Shown: positions 33,379-45,132 of the stretch, in pieces | How the letters are laid out: each line of letters starts with the position of its first letter | Position numbering within the stretch: position 1 is the stretch's first letter | NCBI GenBank assembly: GCA_905331475.1 | Contig: CAJNYU010001128.1 | Span: forward strand, 62,001 to 126,000 | Direction of reading: 5' to 3' | Source: Rotaria socialis | Lineage: Eukaryota > Rotifera > Eurotatoria > Philodinida > Philodinidae | Length of the DNA: 64,000 nt | Program-made: the position numbers and the translations under genes | Notes under the pieces: generated by a model | The model's input: only the letters and a program-made list of their open reading frames with translations | Database searches by the model: none | What the model was told of the DNA's origin: nothing

Positions 33379-35600
33379 TGCAACTAACATTGGAATTTCT
33401 TGAGATAAAAACAATGTTGTTAAAAGGTTTCGTTTTTGACAATCACGAAATTAGTTGATATTTAAATCATCTGTTGGACCTTCAACATTACAATTCCATG
33501 AACGATTACGACTTTCGCTACCCAGACTATTTTCACCATTCATCTCGTTATGTTTTTCATTATATGAAACTAAATCATTCAAAGTAAAAACATCGTGAGC
33601 TGTTAAGAAATTAATTGAAGTTATAGGTCCTCATCGTTCCTCAAAGCATAAATCTGAACTTACCGCGAAACGTGCTGCAAATTCCGAAAGCATACTTGAC
33701 TGGCCATGCCAATAATTTCTAACACAGTCATGATATTTTCCATTCCATTCAGCCCAACCCGGCGGGAATTTTCCAACTTGATAAACACCTTCACCTAGAT
33801 CCTATGGTTCGGCAAGTAATTTCACTCTACCAGTAGCTGGGTCTTGATGAATAATATCAAAAAATGCACTTAAACGATCAACAGCATGTAATTCACGAGC
33901 AAGTGTAGCTGCCAAATCAAACCTAAATAATAAATAAATGAGGAAACATCGGATTCGTATCCGATTGTTATGTGTACTGCAAAAACTGAGTCGATTTATA
34001 TATGTTTTGAATAATTCTGAGAAAAAAATTTTTTTTTTGAAAAAATCCCTGTACCCCCCTCAGGGATGGTCTGGTTAATAATGACAACTTTTTCGATAAC
34101 TCAGCCATTTCTTCACAGATTGCTTTCATCTTCGAACGCGACTGAGATATTGATGAGATCATTCTGTGTACAAAATTTCATAACAATTGGATGAGGCTTT
34201 CAAAAGTTATCGTGTTAACGGCCGGACACACTGACCGAATCTAGAGTGTACTCATTTTTTTGGAGTACACAATAATCTAAATAATTTATGATCAATCAGC
34301 TAGCGACCATGTATGTTTGGCTATTAGATAATTGTGCTTAACTCCTTCATGTTTCATTTAAAGAATAGAGGATTATTTCGAAATGTCTCGATTCGTAGCT
34401 TCCAGTGAATTGAATTAATATTAGTGATTGCTATTTTAATTAATGAAAGTATTTAATAGAATATACTTACCTGGAACCGTCGACATGCATATCCAATAGC
34501 GGAGACTATCCATAATTAATCTGAGTATATATGGTAGTTGACAATTAAGTGTATTTCTCGTTCCAGTATAATCAAAGCAATATCTTTGATCCTGTTCAGT
34601 GAGACGATAATAACTTTTATTATCAATTCCTTTAAATGATAATGATGGTCCAAATTCATTGCCTTCACCGGTATGATTGTAAACAACAGCAAGATCACTT
34701 CAATGCCAGCTTTATGTAAAATTTTAACCATACGTTTAAATTCAAGAACTTGTTCTCCATAAGTTTCTGTCGATGAATAACGGACATCTGATGCAAAAAA
34801 ATCCAATTGTATGAGAACCCCAGTAATTTGTTAAGTCACGTTCTTTTAAATAACGATCTGTGATAAAATGCTGTACGGGCATTAATTCAACCGCTGTTAT
34901 TCCAATATTTTTTAAATATTCAATTGTTTTCGGATGTGCTATACCAGCATACGTTCCACGTATTTCTTCTGGAATCTTTTGATTTAATTTTGTAAAACCT
35001 TTTAAATGCAATTCATATATAATTGTTTCATGAAAAGGAGTGTTTGGCGGAATATCACCACCCGAATTGAAATTGCCCGAATCAATAACGACACATTTCG
35101 GCATAAACGCAGCACTGTTTACTGTATTGAATTTTAAATCTTTTCCTGAAGACGAATCATGAATGTCATAACCAAATAATGAATCGTCCCATTCTAATGT
35201 ACCAATGATAGCTCGAGTATAGGGATCAATTAATAGTTTATTTACATTGAAACGATGGCCATTGCATGGGTCATATCGGCCATCAATGCGATAAGCATAT
35301 ATTTGACCAGGTTCAAAGTCTGGTAAATAAACATGCCATATATGATGCGTTTGTTCTAACAAAATATTCGGAGAATAATTAAAATCTAGAAAAGCAAATT
35401 ATCTTTCATTTCAATTCGTGCGTATTCGATTAGTTCATATTTTTCATCATGCGTTGATCGAAAAAAAACATAGATAGGGTTTCGTAGCATGTTCAGAGTA
35501 TAATGCAAAATTAATCCCATGATCATCATAAGAGGCGCCTAATGGAAATGGATTTCCTGGATAAGTTGTAATTTTTTGATCTTTCCAATTCGACTCACAA
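33379..35600 (-). pseudogene. GlgX/isoamylase-type glycogen debranching enzyme, decayed and 3'-truncated
   Basis: On the minus strand the gene starts near 35600 with [19 protein letters not shown] and [16 protein letters not shown]. It goes on with HHIWHVYLPDFEPGQIYAYR, YELHLKGFTKLN, GITAVELMPVQHF and TNYWG. Later parts show [40 protein letters not shown], the strand FLTAHDVFTLNDLVSYNEKH and finally QEIPMLVAG, where it ends. This is the CBM48 + GH13 order of bacterial GlgX, so horizontal origin is likely. Lesions: frame breaks at the A8 run 35461-35468, at the A7 run 34795-34801, at about 34690 (one base lost) and near 34490; stops TAG at 33802-33804, TGA at 33631-33633 and TAA near 33450. 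The two homopolymer breaks could be sequence error, but the stops and the missing end make a dead copy likely. Confidence 0.85.
34020..34270. repeat. Interspersed-repeat-like segment inside the GlgX pseudogene intron
   Basis: Lies in the unusually long gap between two GlgX exons (about 33925-34485). It holds a small hairpin ATCCCTG/CAGGGAT around a C-run (about 34046-34068) and a perfect 8-bp hairpin GTGTACTC (34246-34253) / GAGTACAC (34263-34270). It also holds an 'AAATTTCATAACAATTGG' phrase of the kind seen in dispersed repeats. Ends and class are not resolved. Confidence 0.4.
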
Positions 35601-38600
35601 CAGTGTGATCATACTCGTTAGAACGATATTATTCTAATAGAAAACCCCATTAAAGTATAAGTTGATATAGAGTAAACAATACAAGATTCTTTATGCTCGG
35701 ATTTGACTAGTACATTTATGCTCAAGAGTGAGTGAGAAATTGTTTCATCTATCGGTTCATGTCATCATTTGGTATGGATATCAAACCTATCATTTTTCTT
35801 GATTTTAAACAACTTTACGCATAGATATAAATACCTTCATGTACTTTTTTTTAGTTCGATTTTATGTTTGAGCAATCAAAAAATTGAATATATTAATCGT
35901 GGATAAGTCATTGTAGGAAGATATTAGGTAACTGAAAATTTACTGTAAATCTGCAGTCAGTAGATCTCAATCAATTCACTTTTACTTATTTTTCTCCATA
36001 ACTTGGATGTCTACAGCAAAAGAAATCAAAGTCATTCTTATAAACCATGAGTACTCTGGGTACATTATTACTTTTAGCGTAAGCCCTTCAAGCGAATGTG
36101 AAAGATATGTGGTATACGACATCGTACAGTTGGAGTCAGTTTCGACGAATGAACGTTGACAGAGCTGAATATTAATAATATTTAGTTACTTTTGTTGACA
36201 TAGAAGTTGCATACATTAGTATGTGTGCTTCGAAATGTTCGTTGCAATAGAATGATAGGTAGTTCATGATTTCAAAACGAGGGCATTCAATATCAGAGTA
36301 TTGGAAAGAAATGTACTTGTATATATCTTTTTTTTGTTTGAAAGAAAAGAAAGTATTTTGAATTGGTGAATTATTTTCATGCTAACTTAAAATCAGTTTA
36401 GATATGTCACATGAACTATTAGATCTTAGATATGAATGGAATGAATATAAATATAATCTTGTGTAGAAAAGTAGTTTCTATTGAAGTATGGCGCAGATTA
36501 GATAATGCAAAATTGATTGTGATGAAGCCAAAAAAGTAATAAATTATATGGATTTGTTATTGTCTTACAAATTAAAAAATCAGAATAGCATTTACTGAAA
36601 AGTATTATATTTGGAAAAATGGCATGACCTTGAATACAAAGTACGTACTGTTTGTTTCCACTTTTAATATGAAAAGATCTCTTTTGTAAAGATAAAATGC
36701 CTTATGAATTGCTTGAGAAATCAAATATTAAAAAGAAAAAAAAGAAAGCACCCTAATTAGGGTGGTGTTCACACTATCAAAATAAAATCGTTGTTTTAGA
36801 TCGTTCAAGACAGGATTGTACATGGTTAATAGCAGAGTCTAAATAACATGAAGCAATGGATTTTAGTATTGATTAATTGATCAAGTGGTGTCACAAACAC
36901 TAAAAAAAAGTACAAATTTGACTTTATTGAAGTTGAAAAGTTCAATTTTTTCATTTTCATGTTATCTGGGAAAAGTATCTTCATTCGGTAGTATTCCTAA
37001 TTATTAGATGCAGATTTCATTCCATTACGGCAAGAAAATTTACAATAACTTATCTTTTCCAACGATATAAAACAAATCACTTGTACAAATTTTGTTCTAT
37101 TAATTTTTTTCTCAAATTTATCTATTACAGAAGAGTTTTTATTTAAAAAAAGGACTAGATAACTGACTTGGATACTTTATCATAAAGAAAATAAATTATT
37201 GACCCGATGAATAAATGCCTATAGATATTCTGAAAAATAGCATCAGAACTCTACAATCAAACCATCTAATCTCTTGTGTTGGTGTCAACTGTTTCTTTGG
37301 TTTAGTTAACTAAAACAAAGTTTTGTTTTCCACATGAATACTAGCCTCTACGTTGAAAATATAAAAGCCTGACAATCAGTACTAGTTTCTTATTTTTTTT
37401 TCATCTTTATATATGAAACAATAGATTGAATTTTGACTTTGTCAATCAGTCATCAAAACAAGACACATCAATGTTGTATCGAATATGTGTGTAATTTTGG
37501 ATGAATAATATTTTATAGAAAATTTACCAAGCTGAAAGTACCGAAGAGTGAATGATCGGTTACAACTTCTTGAATTTTCTCAATTGCTGACAAGTTTAAA
37601 TCATTGTCTGATATTATTTAGCATCGTTATATAGCTATAAACATATATTTTCACATGAATGGAGCAATATTGTCATTTTTTTTCTCTGATCGAGCCCTGA
37701 ATAGGAATGATTCAAATCAATCAATATTGATTTTAACGAGCATTGAGAAGTTAGCAAATATATTTTCTCACAGATACTTTTTCTTTGAGTTTTCTTTGAA
37801 GTAAGCTTTATTTATTTTAATGACTTCCTTTTATTAGCTGTACTACCAGTCTATTGAGGGAAAAAATAACAGACGAAAATATAAAATGGAATCCTATGAA
37901 ATAAAAGAAGACAATATTTATGATTGTTTTCTGATATGTGAATATGAGGTGAAAATAAAAAGTCGTCTATTCAATTTCAATTCTATTAAAAATTTAATAT
38001 ATTTAAATAGAAAACAGTTCTCTCGAATTTTCGTTGCTACAATTCTTTTAAAATTTAATAGTACCTGTTTTCAGAAAACTTATTTAATGACCAAAATTCT
38101 CTTTAACTAATTGATCGAATATTTCGTTCTGTTATTTTTTCAAAATTTACATGTAGCAATATTAATACAGGTTGCATGTTCAGTTCCACTTTTAACTAAT
38201 TGCAACAAATAGAGTTGACTAGACATACTTAGTACAATCAGTGTTATGGGTTCATTTTTGGAATTAAAATATGGCATTTTATTGTCACAATTCCATCGAA
38301 TGAACCATCGAATGCATATAAACTAGTCAAATCGTTAGCACTTTTACGTATATATACACAAACATAAACTTTCAAAAACTGATACGCAACGAATGATGAT
38401 TTTAAAATATGAGTGCTAGTAAGCGTCTTTTCTTTATAAGTAAGTACATCTCCATACACTCATATGAATATCGACCTAGTCAGTTGATTTAAGATTGCAA
38501 ATTTTGATAAGAGATCATACTTAGCTAAGGCAAAATTCTTTTTTGCTTAGTCCAAAGCGATGCATCTTGCTTTTAGATTAAGACTTACATAGCATCTTTC

Positions 38601-38640
38601 GTTTGTTCTTCTTACAAAACAAAAATACAATCAAAGTAAT
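35601..38640. other. Intergenic, no supported gene
   Basis: 3 kb of AT-rich sequence. It was searched for the missing UROD C-terminal exons (motif IIFAKDG, NLGHG) on the minus strand; none seen. The frame at 37886-38110 has no motif. Confidence 0.5.
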
Positions 38641-39476
38641 CTATGNAAATGGAATTTGGCGGCGTGTTAACATATCTCGAACACCTTTTGCAATCTGACG
38701 TAAATAAGGAAGAGAAAAACGAACAAATAAATCATGACTTAAACATCCACAATGGGATTCAAATAATTGAAGAAGTTGAGCTCCAGCACAAACTTGTTCT
38801 ACAAGATGATTAATAATAAAATGTGTTAAAAATTGAAGAAGATCATGAGATTCTTCGACATATGTATATAACCACTTTTTTGCTTTTGAATGAGTTTCAC
38901 TACCTTTACCTAAATCAAAGGAAAAAAATAATAAGTAAGGAAAACGAAGAAAAATAGAATTTAACCTTCAATCATATAAGACATTAACGTCCACGGTGCT
39001 CCACTAAAACCAATTAATGGACATCGACCATCAAGTGCATGTCTTGTTAAAGTAATTGCATCATAAACATATTTTAATTCAACGCTTGCTTGTTTAGTTC
39101 GATCAATGGCTGTTTTTATATCAGCTGGTACATTAATAGGATGAGCAAAACGTGGTCCTTCCTTAGCAATCATATCAACTTGCATACCAAGTGCTTGTGG
39201 TACAACAAGAATATCACTAAAAATAATTGCAGCATCAAGATCAAAACGTCGTAATGGTTGAAGTGTCACTTCACAACAAATTGATGGCGTGCGACAAACA
39301 TCAAAAAATGAATTTTGACTTCGAATAGATAAATATTCAGGTAGATAACGACCCGCTTGACGCATTATCCATATAGGTACACGTTCGACTGGTTCACCAC
39401 GACATGCTCTTAATATTAAATTATTTTTTAATGAAGGAAATTCATCTTGATTTTGTTTCACTGTGGAATCAGACAT
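38641..39476 (-). CDS. UROD: Uroporphyrinogen decarboxylase, C-terminal third missing
   Basis: Haem-pathway enzyme that removes four carboxylates from uroporphyrinogen III in the cytosol. Exon 1 (39476-38966) carries the N-terminal signature [15 protein letters not shown] and the active-site region [15 protein letters not shown] with the conserved Asp. It continues with [16 protein letters not shown]. Exon 2 (38909-38641) begins [15 protein letters not shown] and has the family's [13 protein letters not shown]. It then reaches RRQIPF, an undetermined codon containing N at 38646, and TAG. Family members have about 365 residues; this frame gives 259 and lacks the IIFAKDG and NLGHG parts. The break falls exactly on the ambiguous base, so a mis-join of contigs is as likely as a true truncation. 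Confidence 0.88.
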
Positions 39477-41627
39477 ATCTAGAATATGATTTTAAATTAT
39501 ACAATAATGTTGTCATATAATATATATAATCAAATAATCAATGAATTTCATTTTGTCAATAGAAGTGTACATCAATGTAGAAACAATTAGAAATATGATT
39601 AGAAAAATGTAAGTCTTTCAACATTAAATATAAAATTTTCGAAATCGATGTGAGAAAATGTCACCAATGTAGTCTGCAATTTAATCAATGTCTAAAATAA
39701 TACTATTTCCATCTTGAATTACTTCTAGCAGAATAATAAAACCTGATTTATATTAATAAGATGAAATATATGCTAGATAATTATTCAATGCTATTTTCAT
39801 CATATATCATGTTTTTAGTAAATTTCAAAATAGAATGAAAACGATAATATATACATGGTGCTGCATTTTACAATTGAAAGTTATTTCTCTACTCTTCATC
39901 ATCTTCGAACATCATTATGAATGGCTTTGCTATATGTTGTGAACTTTTTGGTTTTATTATTATTATCTGACACAAAATATTTTCTAAAAATTTCTTTTGT
40001 GATAGGATATTGTAAAATCCCTCGAGTGAATGGTTTTATGAAAAAAAGGACTTCAGCAAGATTATTTTTTAATTTCTAATGTAGCAATAGCTAAAGTTTT
40101 ACGAAGAGACTCAATCAGAATCTAACTCAGAAATTTTATTTAATACAGTGCATGACTACTGACTTTTACTTGTGAAAAATGTGTTGATACATGAATCTTC
40201 TTTTTTTAGTGTCATTCTTGGCTGATTGACATTTGTTTTAGAAAAAATAAGAAATTTAAAAGAGAAAAGTAACATTAAAAATAATACATAACCTTATTTA
40301 ATAAGAAATCACTAATGAATTCATTTTCACGCCGGTCTAACTTGCAGAAGAAGTCAGTAATAAAAATCATTTACATTTTTGTTTTTCGAAACCGACCTGG
40401 ACTATTATAGCCACCTACTGTTGACTCACTGTTTCGTGACACTTAAAGTCCTTAATGATATGTATACATGTAATGTAGAAAACTGCCTTTTCATTTCGAC
40501 TTTATTTTAAATCTTTATTTTTAAGATGTATCACTACGAAAAGAGATCATATTAGGAATATAATCATGATTCTATAATATATGATATGGAAATCTATATT
40601 AACTTTTGTAAAAAAGTGAATCAATATCAAAATCACTGTTAGAAGTAACATATCAATTAGAAAAATCATCAAGAGGCAATCTTCGTAGAGAATCTACTAT
40701 ATTATATAATATAAAGACTTACATAATTTAGATCCAGACAAGATGTATTTCATACATTTGTCAACATTACACTCCAGGCATGTGTTTTAACGAGGCTTTT
40801 ACACATTTTGCCTTGATTACAATGAAAACGCAAGCTATTACTAAATCAAACTTCTCGGTTTTAGTGAATCAGAGAAATTTAATATTATAAAAAATTCTAA
40901 ATTCATCATGATTTTTAATATACTCTAAAATATCGGATTTCCAACATGAACTTCATCTACGGTAGACTGATAGATTTCCTGTGCGATCTTAACTTTATAA
41001 TTTATGCATTCTTCATTGTTGAACAAGTCTTACCAAAAGCATTAATTCTACTATCTATTCCGAATGCAATGCCAGAGTGATCGTGCAAATCTGATTGGTA
41101 GTTATAGCAAACAAATCCAGTCCTCGTCTGTCGTATGTCACTATCTATGACATAATCGAAAAGTTCATATTCTTTATATCTAAACAGAATCTTTTTCCAT
41201 TTTTTTCATTGCCATGGCTTGAATGGCCTCGTAAATTCTATCTTTGTTCAAGAAATCTCATATGTGATGAGTGACATCTATTCCAAGTTGAAAATTGATC
41301 GATGAAGATATTTTTGTTTTGTTTTTCAAGGTAAGCTAACTTAAAAAAATTAATAGAAACCAGAACATGAAAGTAATAAAGGCACATCTTAAATGCAAAT
41401 GGCAATAATCTATATAATGGGTAAAACCTAAACGCACACGAGTGAGTGATTCATCTATCGATTTACACCCCTATTTTTCTTTGTCTTTCGCGAATGGAAG
41501 ATTTACTTGTGTCTAGCAGAAATCGATTTCATCATTTGATTGATTCTTATTTAGATTAGTGTCAAATTAAAATTAAAACGTAGAATCAATAAAAGTTTGT
41601 ATTTGATTTGATTTGATTTGTTATGAA
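39477..41627. other. Intergenic, divergent promoters of UROD and OSER1-like gene
   Basis: 2.1 kb AT-rich spacer. No coding exon or clear repeat was seen. Confidence 0.45.
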
Positions 41628-42378
41628 ATGGATCAACGAGAACCAGTGGAACAAACCAAAAACGAAACAATAAATAAAACTCCTTCCATATCTGATATCG
41701 ATGAATTATGTAATTTAATTGATGAGAGTTCACTCGGTGGTTGTGTTCAAGGGTAAAAATATAATCTTGTTTTTTTTTCTATTGATTTATAAGACTAAAT
41801 TAATTAGATCTCCGTGTAAATCATCTAATTTATCATTACGATTTCGCTCAATTCCTTCTTGTCAAGTGAAAGCATTTCGTTCATCGCGTCTTAAACGTTT
41901 ACATTCATCATCGATACCAAAAGTTCAAGAAGAAGAGGAAGAAGAAAATTCCGAAAAACTTTCTTGTCGTTCATTAGTTCCATATACACGTCGAACATTT
42001 TCAATGCGTTTCTCTCTTTCATCTCCATCATTACTTAATCGATTTCGTTCTTTATCGACATGTCATTTTCCTCAATCTCGTCGTAATTCACATCTATGTT
42101 CAAATCTTCGATCACACCACGTTCGATATTCATCGCCAACAACGATAACTTTATTTCGTACAAAATCAATTTTACCATCTATTGTTGAAGAAGAATCAAC
42201 TATCGATAATCGATCACCATCGCCAACCACATCAGCATCTCAGTTATCATGTACAATAGTTGATGCAAGACGGCCAACAGCGAACTCATGTAATGTTGAA
42301 GAATTAGCTGCTTATCTTGACAATTTCCTTTATTTACCGAAATCATTATCTGGTGCCGCTGAGCTTATGTATACATAA
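41628..42378 (+). CDS. OSER1: OSER1-like oxidative-stress-responsive serine-rich protein
   Basis: Two exons (41628-41752 and 41808-42378) give 231 residues. The N-terminus is acidic and helical (SISDIDELCNLIDESSLGGC). The middle is Ser/Arg-rich and disordered, with an acidic run. The last residues, NVEELAAYLDNFLYLPKSLS and GAAELMYT, match the strongly conserved C-terminal signature of OSER1 (C20orf111), which ends in a similar 'AEMMYT'. OSER1 is known as a peroxide-induced, FOXO-linked nuclear protein; its biochemical role is not defined. The ATG at 41628 is in frame across the splice; an upstream ATG at 41623 gives only a short frame. Confidence 0.85.
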
Positions 42379-45132
42379 TATTAAAAATTTTCATTTCAAT
42401 TTATCAACATATTTATTTGATAATATTTATCATTCAAATATGTCTAACGAAAAAAGAACGAGCGAAGAGAGTGAACAGTTTGTACAGAGTCTTGTGTTCA
42501 TTATCTATATATATATAAATATATATTGAATTGTATGCCATTGCTAATTAAGATCATATCAACCAATTAATAAACCAAAATATTCGAAAATTTTCTGTTT
42601 TATTCTTGATTTCAAAATGTTTAAAGTAATTTTTCAAATCACTGAAAAATATTTTGAAATAAGATCGTTTTCAAATCATACTATTGTTCTTATAGTTATA
42701 TACAAAAATTATTCGTTATTCTGAACCCAAAAGTTGATAATTCACATATGACTGAGTGAATTCAATTCAATTGTGAAGATAATATTTTATCGAAGTATTA
42801 TTTAAGTGAATATTTCTCTTGAGCATCGAACTTTTTATGAAAAGCAGTTTTTCGAATAAATTATTATATGATAGAAATCATAGACAATCTTGAAAAGATC
42901 TGAGAAATAGTATTTTCTCGTATCTCATGAATCTGATTATTCCTGTTGTGAAACTCATGTTGAAAAGTATATAATCTGGCACCCATTTCAGTCATACCAA
43001 TCAATAAATTCAGATCTGTTTGTATCTCTCCTATAACTTTAATTATATTTGTTTTTGATTTCCTATAATTTAATGGAGACACATTTTTCATTTAGATCAC
43101 TTTCATTTTTTACTTTTTTTGTTTGATCCAAAGAAAAAGAAATATGCGAATTAGTTGATGTCATTGAATGATTAAAAAAGAAAGGTTGCGTTCGTTTTGG
43201 TGTTATTCAAAAAAATAATTAATTTCATTGAAACCAGCTAATATCAAGGCAAATGTCTGCATTAAAAGTAAATTATTTCATGCTATTTACACTCACTGTT
43301 GATTTTCTCTCAAATTCACCCGAAAATTAAAAAAAGATATCAAAGTTCTGTCTTGTCGTTCTAACTTCGATGAATTTTTTTCCATAGTTAACCTACATTT
43401 TCTTTATACCAATACGGATGTTTGTTCATGATAGAAATTCCATTTGTAACTATTGTTTTCAATAGAAATCTTTATAAAAACTTTGTGAAATCAATCAATG
43501 AGAATGAATAGTTCAAGGTAGATAATCAAATTAGAAAGAAAAAATACGTCATTTTTTATTTTTATAATCTAAGATTTTACAGTTATCTGAAATACTATTC
43601 AACATATGAGTACTTTATATTTTAAAAAGTTATTATCAATATTCGTCATCTAAAATATTATACGTTCGTTTTTCTTCATACTCGTTGATATTTCAAGATT
43701 CATCTTTGATGAATGTATGTTTTATTAAATTCTCGGCAAGATAGTCAATGAAATTTCTTCTTTTAGTCTTGTGTTACTTCATGACATCACTATGTTTACG
43801 ATTAAAAATAGTAAAAGTCATCTGGTCAAATAGTAAGAGTTATGCATGCTTTTTGTTATAGAAAGAGATTGACAAGAAATATTTATGTAATAGCATAAGG
43901 ATACTGCTCTAGAATGTTGCCTTCGAAAATTTGAAATGTTACTTGACAAGTGTGCGTCTCCATGGAATTAGTACTTGACGTATACCTATATTCAGGGTTA
44001 GTAATGATTTATGAATTTTATCAATGAATATTACAACACAAACTATCATCTTGATTATAAAATTTTCTTAAATAAGTTATTGAATTGGAAAATTAAACTT
44101 AATTTAAAATATTCTTGAATGTTAAGTAGACAGATGAAATGATTTACATCAAGCAAATTTACCAAGATAACTACAGGCTATATTGAAAATTTTCATTTCT
44201 AACATTACAACAAATATTTTAAATTAAGAGATATTTTTTAAAAATCGAAATGTAGAATTGATAATTCTATGTAATAGTACTCTAATGAGGTGAAGTACTA
44301 CATTTTGAAACTTATTTTTATCGCGAGAATTTTTCAGGATTTACAAGTTCCACAAGTTGCAACGAATATACTGAGATTATATTATTGAGACGTATCTGAT
44401 TTTAAAACATCAGTTCACGATTAAGATAAAATTATTATTTAGTCAAAAAACAGAATTTTTATTTTCACTGTGATTCACTACAATTAAGTTAGTTGTTTTA
44501 AATCTGTATTACATACAATTTACGTATATCAATTTTATGTCATTGGATTAATTTGCAATAGAATCAATTGAATTTCTTTTCTATTACTTAAATTAGTTGT
44601 CTGGAAATTCCACCTCTTCGAAAGCGCTCTTATTACTTAACTTGCTTATTTTGTATTATATTCATCATAGTAAATATGAATATCTTGCAGAAAAGCCGAA
44701 CTTCATGGTTTTTCGTATTCAACAGATGTCATACAAATACAATTGATATTACCTAATAACTTTATTATACGAAATCGATCGAGGCAATAATGATGTAATC
44801 GAAGTTTCATTGATGAAATGTTGTTGTTATTTATTGAAATCTTTATTTAATTGAAAATAAATATTCTAATGAAAATAAGATATTGCATTATAATTATATC
44901 TTTAAATGATTGGCTAATAATACTAGGACAAACAAAGGATTCTATTCTTTAATTGAAACTCTTTATAAGGATTCATTTGCGTGCCACATTCATCTAGTTA
45001 AATTCTTGTTTTCATATTATATTTTACTATATTAAGTACAATTCTAATTTAAATTGAACATATCACTATAAACTATATATTGCTTAGATCTTTTCACTTA
45101 TTGATCATCTTCAATATTTATTTTCCATCAAA
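42379..45132. other. Intergenic, nothing recognised
   Basis: 2.7 kb AT-rich. The 75-codon frame at 42864-43091 has no motif or splice partner. Confidence 0.45.

Noticed and set aside
41551..41733. Minus-strand frame over the first OSER1 exon
   Set aside because: Shadow of the plus-strand exon, which is supported by splicing phase and the conserved protein end.
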